A DNA stretch of 64,000 nt, taken from the NCBI RefSeq assembly GCF_039645995.1, contig NZ_CP147920.1, positions 2,108,001 to 2,172,000 on the forward strand. The letters run 5' to 3'. The notes beneath the pieces were generated by a model, which ran no database searches, was not told the origin of the DNA, and saw only the letters and a list, made by a program, of their open reading frames with translations. The first letter of the stretch is position 1, and every line of letters starts with the position of its first letter. The translations under genes and the position numbers were made by a program. Source of the DNA: Sulfurimonas sp. HSL3-1 (GTDB taxonomy: Bacteria > Campylobacterota > Campylobacteria > Campylobacterales > Sulfurimonadaceae). Of the stretch, positions 42,057 to 50,775 are shown in pieces.

Positions 42057-43766
42057 TTACCCTTCGTAGCTGCGGGCGATGCGCTGAAAATCCTCCGAAC
42101 GCTCCATCAGCTCTGCGAAGCTTCCCGCGTCCGTGATCTCACCCGCCTTGAAGAAGTAGAGCCTGTCGGCGTGTTCGACAGTGGTGAGGCGGTGGGCGAT
42201 CATGATGGTGATCTTGTCTTTCGTATAGGACGCCAGCGCCTTCTGAATGCGGAGTTCGCTCTCGTTGTCCAGTGCGCTGGTCGCCTCGTCGAGGATCAGT
42301 ACGGAAGCGTTCTTGTAGATCGCCCGCGCGATGGCGATGCGCTGGCGCTGGCCGCCTGAGAGGTTCGCACCCCCCTCTTCCATCAGCGTATGGATCCCCT
42401 CCGGCAATCCCTGGGCAAAATCATAGGCATCGGCCAGCTTCAGCGCCTCGATGACCCTCGCTTCGTCCAGTTCCAGACCGTAGGCGACGTTTTCGGCGAG
42501 GCTGTCCTGCATGACGTAGACGCGCTGGGAGACGACGGCCATCTGCTTGAGCAGAGAACGGTGGTCATACTCCCGCACGTCCCTGCCGTTGATGCGCAGC
42601 TCTCCCTCTGATGGATCGTAAAAGCGGAGCAGGAGATTGACCAACGAACTCTTCCCGCCCCCGCTGTCGCCGACGAGGGCGATCTGCTCGGAAGGGTGGA
42701 TGGAGAGCGACACATCCCGCAATGCGTGTGTCTCTCCATAATCGAGCGCGACATGACTGAATCCGATCTCCCGGATCGGTTCCTCCAGAAGCGCACTCCC
42801 CTCTTCTATCATGCTTTCGCGGTCGAGGACGCTGAAGATCCGCTCGCTGGCGGCGATGGCATTCTGGATCTTCCCGTAGATAGAGCTGACGCGCCGCAGC
42901 GGCTGAAAAGTGAGCCCCACGGCCGTCAGGAACGCCGTAAACTCCCCGACGGTCATCTGGTTGTTAAAGACCTGCTGCCCCGCGATAAAGATGACGGCGG
43001 CCAGGCCTGTGGCGCCCAGGACCTCCATCATCGGCGAGACGATCTCGTTCGTATAGACCGCTTTCATATTCAGCTTGAAGAACTTGTTGTTCTCCGCATC
43101 GAAGCGTCCCATCTCGTAGGCTTCGGTGCCGTTGGCCTTGATGATCTCCGCGTTGTTGAAGACCTCGGTCAGGCGCGTGACGACGTCGGCATTCTTCTCC
43201 TGCGACCGGTGCGAGAGGCGGCGCAGGCGCTTGGCAATGAGAATCAGCGGATAGATCGCCAGCGGCAGCACGACCAGTGAATAGAAGGCCAGTTCGGCGT
43301 TGAGGTAGATGACGTAGACGATCAGGCCGAGTGCCGTCAGAGACTCCCGGACCAGTTCGGGCAGCATGTTGGAGACAAAGTACTGCACCCGGTTAATATC
43401 GTTGGTGATGCGGCTGATCAGCTCCCCGCTTCGGTTGGCGTGCAGGAAGGCCATATCCAGATGCAGCATATGGTCGAGCAGCTGCGAACGCAGCCGGGTA
43501 ATGATATGCTGGCCGATATAGTTCATAAAGACGGCCTGCAGGTAGCGCCCGACCGATTTGACGACGTAGATGCCGATCATCATCAAGGGGATGTAGTAGA
43601 GCATCTGCGGGTCTTTCTCGATGAACATCTTGTCCATCAGCGGCTGCATGATCTGCGCCGTCGCCACGGTGGCAAGTACCGTCATGATGATCCCGATGAG
43701 GACGATGAAGTAGTAGCCTTTATACCCCTTGATGTACGGCCAGAACCGCCTAAAAGTCTGTTTCAT
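42057..43766 (-). CDS. msbA: MsbA-like ABC exporter (lipid A flippase type)
   Basis: Half-size ABC exporter of 569 residues. The N-terminal transmembrane domain has six helices, with LNAELAFYSLVVLPLAIYPLI among them. The ATPase domain has Walker A GDSGGGKSSLV, signature LSGGQRQRIAIARA, Walker B VLILDEATSALD and switch His in IAHRLTT. Length, architecture and position in an LPS region favour MsbA, which flips lipid A-core across the inner membrane. A different lipid-linked glycan could also be the substrate. It overlaps the LtaS-like gene upstream as ATGA. Confidence 0.85.
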   Translation of the reverse strand: MKQTFRRFWPYIKGYKGYYFIVLIGIIMTVLATVATAQIMQPLMDKMFIEKDPQMLYYIPLMMIGIYVVKSVGRYLQAVFMNYIGQHIITRLRSQLLDHMLHLDMAFLHANRSGELISRITNDINRVQYFVSNMLPELVRESLTALGLIVYVIYLNAELAFYSLVVLPLAIYPLILIAKRLRRLSHRSQEKNADVVTRLTEVFNNAEIIKANGTEAYEMGRFDAENNKFFKLNMKAVYTNEIVSPMMEVLGATGLAAVIFIAGQQVFNNQMTVGEFTAFLTAVGLTFQPLRRVSSIYGKIQNAIAASERIFSVLDRESMIEEGSALLEEPIREIGFSHVALDYGETHALRDVSLSIHPSEQIALVGDSGGGKSSLVNLLLRFYDPSEGELRINGRDVREYDHRSLLKQMAVVSQRVYVMQDSLAENVAYGLELDEARVIEALKLADAYDFAQGLPEGIHTLMEEGGANLSGGQRQRIAIARAIYKNASVLILDEATSALDNESELRIQKALASYTKDKITIMIAHRLTTVEHADRLYFFKAGEITDAGSFAELMERSEDFQRIARSYEG

Positions 43767-45769
43767 TCACTCCCCTTTTCCCATACGGGTTTCGCCTGTT
43801 CATGCGCCTGCCGCACCAGGTACTCGGTCACCGCCAGCGCGGCGTTGTACTTCTGCTCGCAGGCACGCTGCTGCGCATTGGCGGCATGGCCGGTTTTGAA
43901 CGCTCCCCCCGCCGAGACGATGACCCCCGCGTCGTTATAGCCGCAGTGCAGCGCCGCAGGATCGTAGAGGTCCTCCCCGACGGCTATATAGGCCGTGTTG
44001 GAAAGGGTACGGCCGTAAAGCGTCGGGAAGAGGTCATTATGCGATGCGCTGACGTTGCGGTCGAACGGTTCGGTCTTCAAATACGGCGGCAGGTAGAGGT
44101 AGAACGGTACCTGCTTGCCTTCCTGTGGGGGGTTATCGTAATGCATGATCCCCTCGATGGTGTTGTTATCCGCGGTGATCGCAACGACAGTCCGTTCCCC
44201 CAGATCGGAGGCTTTGACCCCATCCATGAAACGCCCGGCCATATCGAGGGCGTACTGGTAATCCTGCAGCCGCCGGTGCGCCAGCTCCATATCCCCGGTA
44301 ATGTGCGCCTGCAGTGCTTCCGTGAACTGCAGCGGCTTGGAGTCGTAGCTTTTGGAGAGGACATAGGGGGGATGGTTGTTCGTCGTCAGAATGTAGACGA
44401 ACTGCGGCTTTTCCGCCTGCTCCAGCTTGTGCAGCACGAAGTCGTAGGTATACCGGTCGTAGACGCCGTAATCATGCTCCTCCGCCCCGGGATAGAGGCG
44501 TTCAATATCGCTTTTTCCTTCGACATGGTCAAACCCCTGCTCTTTGAAAAAACTGCCGACGTTGCGCCACGAAAGGTCCCCGCCATAGACGAAATTCGTC
44601 TCGTACCCCGCCTTTTTGTAGACCCGCGCCGCCGCCTGGGGGAAAGCGGTACGCTGGTAACGGCTCTGCCCGTAGGCGATACTGCCCGGGCGGGCGACGA
44701 CGTTGAGCAAGAACGGTTCCATCGACGCGATCGTCCCGTTGCCGCCGGAGATGAAATCGGTAAAGAGGATATCCTCGTCAAAGTGCCGCTTGAGCCGGCG
44801 CAGGATGTCGAACGTAGGGCTTTGGTACTGCAGGATCGGCGCCCCGAAACTCTCCACCATGACAACGACGACATGGGGCGGTTTCGCCGCTGCCGCTTCA
44901 TTTTGCTGCGTCGTACGCACGAGGTTCGACGCGAGATCGGCCGTATTGATCCGGTCCCGACCGAGATAGTCCCTAAAGGCTTGCGGCACTCTGCCTTTGT
45001 AACCGCTGCGCTTGATCAGATCGTAACCGCCGTTTTTATCCTTCAGATACTGTTTGAGCGCTTTTTCGAAGGCAAAAACGCCGCTGCGCGGGATGGCGTT
45101 CACAAAAACGTCCGTCGAAACCTCCGGGACATCCTTGAGCAGGGGAAAAAGCCCGAGGCTGCCCCGCGCACCCACCCCGACCAGCAGCAGCAGCACAAGA
45201 TAGACGGCTGCCGTTTTCATCGAACCGGTCTTGGCAACGGAAGGACGGAGCTCACGGAAGAATCGGCCGACGAGCCAGACCAGCGCAAGGGTGTAAATGA
45301 GGATCAGCCCTGTGATCAGGGTGACATTGTAGTTTTTGAGCCCGATCTGCACGAGGGCCCAGGTATCGTCGTCGAAGAAGCCGAAGAGCATTATTGTGAT
45401 GTGTTCGCCGAAATAGGAGTAGAACCCGAAATCGATCCCGACCAGGGCACTTACGATCAGGTAGACGGCGGTGAAGTATCCGCGAAAAAGCCGCGGCAGC
45501 CACGGCAGCGGTACGACATTGCGGGCCAGGTGGTTCAGGATGATCACCAGCAGCGGCAGTGCCATGAGGTAGCAGACAAGCACCAGGTCGATCCGCAGCC
45601 CCAGGAAGAACGCTTCCGCCAACTCCCGGCCGGGGAAGGAAGCCTTCGAAGGCGAAAACTGCCAAAAGAAAAGCAGACGGGAAAGGGAGAGCAGCAGCAG
45701 GAAAATCAGCTGGAGTTTCACCGTCTGCCGCAGCAGACCGAAATAGTATTGCGCCGGCGAGTATGTCAC
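43763..45769 (-). CDS. LtaS-like membrane sulfatase-fold phosphotransferase
   Basis: Protein of 668 residues with five predicted membrane helices in the first 200 residues and a periplasmic sulfatase-fold domain. The metal ligand is E306 (VVVMVESFGAP) and the likely nucleophile is T346 (SGGNGTIASMEPFL); ITADNNTIEG supplies another metal ligand. A threonine nucleophile without the C/S-x-P-x-R sulfatase motif indicates a phosphoglycerol or phosphoethanolamine transferase of the LtaS/OpgB type rather than a sulfatase. It is coupled to the MsbA-like gene by a 4-bp overlap and diverges from the PbgA-like gene. The acceptor is unknown, probably LPS or a periplasmic glucan. Confidence 0.84.
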   Translation of the reverse strand: MTYSPAQYYFGLLRQTVKLQLIFLLLLSLSRLLFFWQFSPSKASFPGRELAEAFFLGLRIDLVLVCYLMALPLLVIILNHLARNVVPLPWLPRLFRGYFTAVYLIVSALVGIDFGFYSYFGEHITIMLFGFFDDDTWALVQIGLKNYNVTLITGLILIYTLALVWLVGRFFRELRPSVAKTGSMKTAAVYLVLLLLVGVGARGSLGLFPLLKDVPEVSTDVFVNAIPRSGVFAFEKALKQYLKDKNGGYDLIKRSGYKGRVPQAFRDYLGRDRINTADLASNLVRTTQQNEAAAAKPPHVVVVMVESFGAPILQYQSPTFDILRRLKRHFDEDILFTDFISGGNGTIASMEPFLLNVVARPGSIAYGQSRYQRTAFPQAAARVYKKAGYETNFVYGGDLSWRNVGSFFKEQGFDHVEGKSDIERLYPGAEEHDYGVYDRYTYDFVLHKLEQAEKPQFVYILTTNNHPPYVLSKSYDSKPLQFTEALQAHITGDMELAHRRLQDYQYALDMAGRFMDGVKASDLGERTVVAITADNNTIEGIMHYDNPPQEGKQVPFYLYLPPYLKTEPFDRNVSASHNDLFPTLYGRTLSNTAYIAVGEDLYDPAALHCGYNDAGVIVSAGGAFKTGHAANAQQRACEQKYNAALAVTEYLVRQAHEQAKPVWEKGSE

Positions 45770-45843
45770 GCGTCTATGCCCTTTTTAAGGCGTATTATAC
45801 AGTGTTGGCCCCCTCTGGTATACTTTCACAAAAAAGTGACACC

Positions 45844-47667
45844 ATGACATCGCAGCATCTTGCCCTCTTTTTCAAAGCCAATCTGCTTCTGACCGGTCTG
45901 CTCTCACTGGCTTTTGCCCTCTTCAACAGCCACTACACCCCCTCTGCCCTGCTCTTCACCGCGGCGGCCCTGCTCTCGACGGCGGCGACGCTTTACCTGA
46001 TCTACTGGCTGCTTCTGCGCGCTTTTTTCCGCCTGACCCGTCTGGCGGTGGTGCTGCTTCTGCTGCTGTTCTTTCTCACCGATCTCCTGCTCATGACCGA
46101 CTTTGCCATCTACCGCATCTGGAACTTCCATATCAACGGCATGGTGCTCAATATCCTCTTTTCGCCGGCCGCCTACGACAGCCTGCAGATGACGGGCCAG
46201 GCCGTCGTGATCGTCTTCATCGTCATTGCCGTCCTGGCGGCGCTGCTGCTCCTTGGACTGAAACGGATCGCCCGGATTCCTGCCCAGAAGGCATTGCGGG
46301 TCAACCGCCGGCTGAACCGCAGCCTCGTGCCCCTGCTCTTCCTCGTCATCGTCGGCGAAAAGCTGACCTACGCCGTCGCCAACCTTCACCTGGACGGCAA
46401 CATCCTCGAACGCACGAAGGTCGTCCCCCTCTACCAGCCGCTGCTGATGGACGACCTGCTCATCGGCACTTTCGGCATGAAAAAAGCCCAAAACGACGGG
46501 ATCAGCGTCAATATCAAAAAGATCACCAACATCCGCTACCCGCTGCACCCCATCAGCGTCACCCATCCCAAAACGCCCAACATCTTCATCTTCGGCGTCG
46601 ACGCCCTCCGCCCCGATATCGTCAACGACGACAACATGCCGAACATGGCCGCGTTCAAACGCGAGGCCGTCGATTTCGAGCGCCACTACAGCGGCGGGAA
46701 CAATACCCGTTTCGGTTTCTTCTCGATCTTCTACGGCATCAACTCCAGCTACTGGTTCGGCTTCCTCAATGCCAAAAAGGGGCCGGTACTCTTCGAGACC
46801 CTCAAGAAACTGGGCTACCAGATCAGCATCGACTCCAGCGTCAACACGGCGTGGCCGGAGTTCCGGCAGACGATCTTTTTCGACGTCCAGGACGAAATCA
46901 AGGATGACTACAACGGCACCAAGACCGAGAACGACCTGGCGACCGTCACCTATTTCGACGACTGGCTCGGAAAACAGGAAATGGACAAACCCATGTTCGC
47001 CTTCGTCTGGCTCGATTCGGTCCACAGCCGCGCCTACGACGACGCTTTCCGGAAATACACCCCCGACCAGGTCAGCAGCCAGTACCTGACGGCGACCGCC
47101 GAGGAGAGAACGGAGCTCTTCAACATGTACAAAAACGCCGCCTACGAAGTCGACGACCGCTTCGCGCGCTTCATTGCCGCCCTCAAAGCAAAGGGGCTCT
47201 ACGACGACGCCGTCATCATCGTCCTCTCCGACCACGGGCAGGAGTTCTTCGAACACGACCACTACGGGCACAACTCCGCCTATGACCGCGAACAGGTCGG
47301 TACGCCGCTGTATATCCGCATCCCGGGCACGGCACCGAAAAAGGTGACCCGTCTCACCTCGCACCTCGATATCGCCCCGACGCTGATGGCGATGCTGGGA
47401 GCGGACAACCCTACAAGCGACTACGCCCACGGCTACGACCTCTTCGCCCCGGACTATAACCGCGAATGCGCCTTCGTGGGGAACTGGAATGAAAACGCCA
47501 TTATCTGCGGAAAAGAGACCTTCGTCATCTCCGACGTCATCTCCAAAGCCTTCAACAACGAGATACGGGATACAGAGACCTACAAAAAGATCAAACTGAA
47601 CGATAAAAAAAGGATGAATGAAATCCTGATCAAAAGTCTGGAGGAGAACCGGCAGTTCAGCCGGTAA
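45844..47667 (+). CDS. PbgA/YejM (LapC)-like inner-membrane protein
   Basis: About 607 residues, five predicted helices in the first 170 (DUF3413-type region), then a sulfatase-fold periplasmic domain. The domain starts PNIFIFGVDALRPDIV (D253), followed by HYSGGNNTRFGFFSIFYG with T288, a block closely resembling E. coli PbgA/YejM, and VIIVLSDHGQEFFEHD. In Enterobacteria PbgA senses periplasmic LPS and restrains LpxC turnover through LapB. Whether this copy is a regulator or an active transferase is unknown; the DHG and Thr residues are retained. ATG 45844 is preferred over the open frame from 45763, which overlaps the divergent gene. Confidence 0.8.
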   Translation: MTSQHLALFFKANLLLTGLLSLAFALFNSHYTPSALLFTAAALLSTAATLYLIYWLLLRAFFRLTRLAVVLLLLLFFLTDLLLMTDFAIYRIWNFHINGMVLNILFSPAAYDSLQMTGQAVVIVFIVIAVLAALLLLGLKRIARIPAQKALRVNRRLNRSLVPLLFLVIVGEKLTYAVANLHLDGNILERTKVVPLYQPLLMDDLLIGTFGMKKAQNDGISVNIKKITNIRYPLHPISVTHPKTPNIFIFGVDALRPDIVNDDNMPNMAAFKREAVDFERHYSGGNNTRFGFFSIFYGINSSYWFGFLNAKKGPVLFETLKKLGYQISIDSSVNTAWPEFRQTIFFDVQDEIKDDYNGTKTENDLATVTYFDDWLGKQEMDKPMFAFVWLDSVHSRAYDDAFRKYTPDQVSSQYLTATAEERTELFNMYKNAAYEVDDRFARFIAALKAKGLYDDAVIIVLSDHGQEFFEHDHYGHNSAYDREQVGTPLYIRIPGTAPKKVTRLTSHLDIAPTLMAMLGADNPTSDYAHGYDLFAPDYNRECAFVGNWNENAIICGKETFVISDVISKAFNNEIRDTETYKKIKLNDKKRMNEILIKSLEENRQFSR

Positions 47668-47684
47668 TACGCGGGACTGGAGGT

Positions 47685-48815
47685 CTAGTCACCGTAGAAG
47701 GATGTGACGACGTCGATGACGCGCTGACGCGTCGCCTCGCCCATCCCGTAATAGAGCGGCAGGCGGACAAGACGCTCGCTCTCGACGGTCGTAAAGCGGT
47801 CTTCGCCGTGGAAACGGCTGAACCGTTTACCCGCCGGCGATGCATGCAGCGGGATGTAGTGGAATACAGCCAGTATCTCTTCCGTTTTGCAGTGCTCCAA
47901 GAAAGCGGTACGCTCCTCGAACGAAGTGCACTTTAAGTAGAACATATGGGCATTGTGCTCGCAGTGTGCCGGTATCGCCGGCAGGTCGATACCCTTTTTT
48001 TCCAGTGCGGCAAACGCGTCGTAATAGTGACGCCAGCTTGCCAGACGATCCGCATTGACGGCATCGGCCGACTCCAGCTGCGCATAGAGATAGGCCGCGT
48101 TGATGTCCGCCGGAAGGTACGATGAACCGATATCGACCCAGGTGTACTTGTCCACCATCCCCCGAAAGAACTGGCTGCGGTTTGTCCCCTTCTCCCGGAT
48201 GACCTCCGCCCGCTCAGCGAAACGCTCGTCGTTGATGATCAGCAGTCCGCCCTCGCCGCCGGCGGTGTAGTTCTTCGTCTCGTGGAAACTATAGGTTCCG
48301 ATGTGCCCGATGGTACCCAGCGCACGCCCCTTATAGGTCGCCTGCATCCCCTGCGCGGCATCCTCGATGACGTAGAGGCCGTGGCGTTCAGCGATCGCCA
48401 TGATCGTATCCATCTCGCAGCCGACGCCGGCATAGTGGACCGGCACGATCGCCTTCGTTTTGTCGGTGATCGCCGCTTCGATCTTCGTCTCGTCGATATT
48501 GAGCGTATCGGGACGGACATCGACGAAAACGATCTTTGCCCCTCTCAGGACAAACGCGTTGGCCGTCGACACGAAGGTGTAACTCGGCATGATCACCTCA
48601 TCGCCCGGCTGGATCTCTATCAGCATGGCCGCCATCTCCAGGGCATGGGTGCATGACGTCGTCAAGAGCGCTTTGGCACACCCGAGCTCCCGCTCGAACC
48701 ATTCGTGGCACTTCTTCGTGAACAGGCCGTCACCGGATATCTTCCCGCTCCGAACCGCTTCGAGCATATAGGCATCTTCTTTGCCGGTGTACGCCGGTAC
48801 ATTAAAAAAAATCAT
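47685..48815 (-). CDS. wecE: dTDP-4-amino-4,6-dideoxygalactose transaminase
   Basis: PLP enzyme (DegT/DnrJ family) that converts dTDP-4-keto-6-deoxyglucose to dTDP-4-amino-4,6-dideoxygalactose (dTDP-Fuc4N) using glutamate. 376 residues, very close to E. coli WecE across the whole length: PGDEVIMPSYTFVSTANAFV, VPVHYAGVGCEMDTIMA, K181 in SFHETKNYTAGGEGG for PLP, and REKGTNRSQFFRGMVDKY. It is the last gene of a five-gene operon and overlaps the formyltransferase by 4 bp. No wecD-type acetyltransferase is present. Confidence 0.93.
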   Translation of the reverse strand: MIFFNVPAYTGKEDAYMLEAVRSGKISGDGLFTKKCHEWFERELGCAKALLTTSCTHALEMAAMLIEIQPGDEVIMPSYTFVSTANAFVLRGAKIVFVDVRPDTLNIDETKIEAAITDKTKAIVPVHYAGVGCEMDTIMAIAERHGLYVIEDAAQGMQATYKGRALGTIGHIGTYSFHETKNYTAGGEGGLLIINDERFAERAEVIREKGTNRSQFFRGMVDKYTWVDIGSSYLPADINAAYLYAQLESADAVNADRLASWRHYYDAFAALEKKGIDLPAIPAHCEHNAHMFYLKCTSFEERTAFLEHCKTEEILAVFHYIPLHASPAGKRFSRFHGEDRFTTVESERLVRLPLYYGMGEATRQRVIDVVTSFYGD

Positions 48816-49711
48816 GAGGGTCTGTCCACCTTTTCAAATCGGGATCGAAACTGTTTCAGGGGCAATACGCTTTCACCCGTTTTGCTCTTTCGGGCATCGA
48901 GGATCCTGAGCAATCCCCGCTTGCAAACAACGACCGGGTACCCCTCCGCGTAAAAGACCACTTTGCCGATATGGCTGTCGCGGTCCTCAATCGTCACATC
49001 GGAGCACACTTCGACGCTGACCAGCGTGATCATCTCACCGTTCAGCGACAGCTTGGCACCATCGTACGGCGAACCGAGGGCGTCCACTTCGCGTTTGATG
49101 CGTTCGGCGTCTTTATGCAGGTCAATACAGTAATCTTCCGCATCCCGCCAGAGGCTGTAGGTGGCTTCCGACTCCCTTTGCGGCGTCCCCGCAACCCCTT
49201 TGCCGCCGATAATGGCCGCACTGATGGTGTTAACCAGCTTGGAATAGAGCGGCGCAACCTTTTCAATCGCCTGCTGGATGGTCATAGGATAAACGATATC
49301 GATCGCTTCCTGAGCGACGATATCCCCTTTGTCATACTCGTCTGCGGCGAATATGGCCGTGACGCCGAGACGCTCTTCCCCGTTGATCAGGGCGTTGACG
49401 AGCGGCGCGAACCCCCGGTATGCCGGCAGAAGAGAGTCATGGAAGATGATCAGGTTCGCCGAGGAAGGCAGCAGCCAGCGCCAGCCGATCGTAAACGCAT
49501 AGGTCTCCGCCGCTCTTGCCGGCTCTTCACCGCGTGTAAAAAATGCGATGCCGTGTGTAGCGCAGAGTTGCCGGATCCTGTCAAAATAATCCGTCTCCAT
49601 CTGTGCATCCCTCGCCGAACAGACATAGGTGATCTTCTCTGTGCCGTATACTTCGACAAAGTTTTGAAGGGTGACATACCCTTTTTCCGTCATAAGGTAA
49701 AAGACGATCAT
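48812..49711 (-). CDS. Sugar-nucleotide N-formyltransferase, putative
   Basis: 299-residue protein of the methionyl-tRNA formyltransferase fold, the group that N-formylates amino sugar nucleotides with N10-formyltetrahydrofolate. Core blocks are LIIFHDSLLPAYRGFAPLVN (H91) and TAIFAADEYDKGDIVAQ (catalytic Asp probably D127). The Asn that usually sits two residues before the His (N-x-H) is Ile here, yet His and Asp are kept. It lies between wecE and a wecF-like gene, overlapping both by 4 bp, so its substrate is probably dTDP-Fuc4N. ATG 49711 gives ATGA coupling; the reading from 49744 is rejected. Confidence 0.8.
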   Translation of the reverse strand: MIVFYLMTEKGYVTLQNFVEVYGTEKITYVCSARDAQMETDYFDRIRQLCATHGIAFFTRGEEPARAAETYAFTIGWRWLLPSSANLIIFHDSLLPAYRGFAPLVNALINGEERLGVTAIFAADEYDKGDIVAQEAIDIVYPMTIQQAIEKVAPLYSKLVNTISAAIIGGKGVAGTPQRESEATYSLWRDAEDYCIDLHKDAERIKREVDALGSPYDGAKLSLNGEMITLVSVEVCSDVTIEDRDSHIGKVVFYAEGYPVVVCKRGLLRILDARKSKTGESVLPLKQFRSRFEKVDRPS

Positions 49712-50775
49712 CGCTGTTCGCTTTCCTGAAAAATCTCTGCCCACTGCGTTTGCAAGACGGCATCCGAGAAAAGCGTTTGGATGCGTTGGCAGTTCGCTGC
49801 TTCTGTCTCAGCGGGCAACCGCTCAATCGAAAGCGGACCGCAGCTGTCAAACAGCCGCACCCCTTTCTCCTCGAAAAGCCCCCACGTGGAGATGTCGCTG
49901 CGCAGATAGACTTTCTTGCCAAGGCCAAGCAGCGTGATGATGTTTCCCATTGCCTGCTGCCGTTTATGGTTGAACACCGCGATGTCAATCTCGGCAAGGG
50001 AGTTCAGGTACTCTTCATAGGGGAGAAACGTCATCAACGGCTGGAACTTGTCGCCGAACCACGCTTTTCCCGTCGCCGCCACCTTCTTTGCATGCTGTTT
50101 GCTTCCGTACGAAAGCGGACAGATGATTTTGATCTTTTCATCGGCATAGGGGCGGAGCTTCTGCAAAATCTCCAGATGGTTGTTCGTGGGGTTCGCCGAA
50201 TTCCCGACCTGGATACAGACCTCCTCTTTCGCCGTTTCGGGAAGCGGGATCGCCTTGTAGGTATTGCTTTGGTACATCAGACATTCATGATAGCTGCCCT
50301 CGGCGCCGTACCAGCGCCTCGCAAGCTCGTAATCGCCGCGAATGTAGGTGATGAGACCCGCAATGCGCTTGATCACCTGACGCTTCTTATACAGATAAAA
50401 TTGCCGCTTGAGCTTCTTTTTCTTGGCGGGGTAGTCATAGAGGTCTCCCCCCCATACGACCCAATACGCTTTGGTGCAGAACCGCAGGTTGTAAAAGAAA
50501 AAGTCGATGATCCCGCGGATCAGCAGACTGTGGATGATCACCTTTTCCGCCTGTTCAAAATAGGGCTTCAGCTGCTTGACGGCCGAGAAATAGCGCAAAG
50601 GGCTGTTCATACTCTTGATAACGATCACATTGGGATGATCCGGTACCGGGTGCTTCTCCTGCGACACGCCCCCCAGGATGATGAACAGATGTTCATCGGG
50701 GTTGAAATGGGTGTGGATGAAGGTGATGAAAGAGGCGATGAACTTCTCGTTCTTCATGATGTGCAGGTACTTCAT
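49708..50775 (-). CDS. wecF: Fuc4NAc-transferase-like glycosyltransferase (WecF/RffT family)
   Basis: 355-residue protein of family GT56, the group of TDP-Fuc4NAc:lipid-II Fuc4NAc transferases. Recognisable blocks are AYWVVWGGDLYDYP, VCIQVGNSANPTNNHLEIL, IICPLSYGSKQHAKKV and FNHKRQQAMGNIITLLGLGKK (similar to FARQQGIGTLCLLIQAGIP in E. coli WecF). It is probably peripheral at the inner membrane. Given its neighbours, the donor should be a TDP-Fuc4N derivative, probably formylated; the acceptor is unknown because other enterobacterial common antigen genes are absent from the window. Confidence 0.82.
   Translation of the reverse strand: MKYLHIMKNEKFIASFITFIHTHFNPDEHLFIILGGVSQEKHPVPDHPNVIVIKSMNSPLRYFSAVKQLKPYFEQAEKVIIHSLLIRGIIDFFFYNLRFCTKAYWVVWGGDLYDYPAKKKKLKRQFYLYKKRQVIKRIAGLITYIRGDYELARRWYGAEGSYHECLMYQSNTYKAIPLPETAKEEVCIQVGNSANPTNNHLEILQKLRPYADEKIKIICPLSYGSKQHAKKVAATGKAWFGDKFQPLMTFLPYEEYLNSLAEIDIAVFNHKRQQAMGNIITLLGLGKKVYLRSDISTWGLFEEKGVRLFDSCGPLSIERLPAETEAANCQRIQTLFSDAVLQTQWAEIFQESEQR

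Noticed and set aside
43802-45847. Long open frame antisense to the LtaS-like gene (about 680 codons)
   Set aside because: Low-complexity, charge-rich translation with no domain; the opposite strand has membrane helices and sulfatase-fold motifs.
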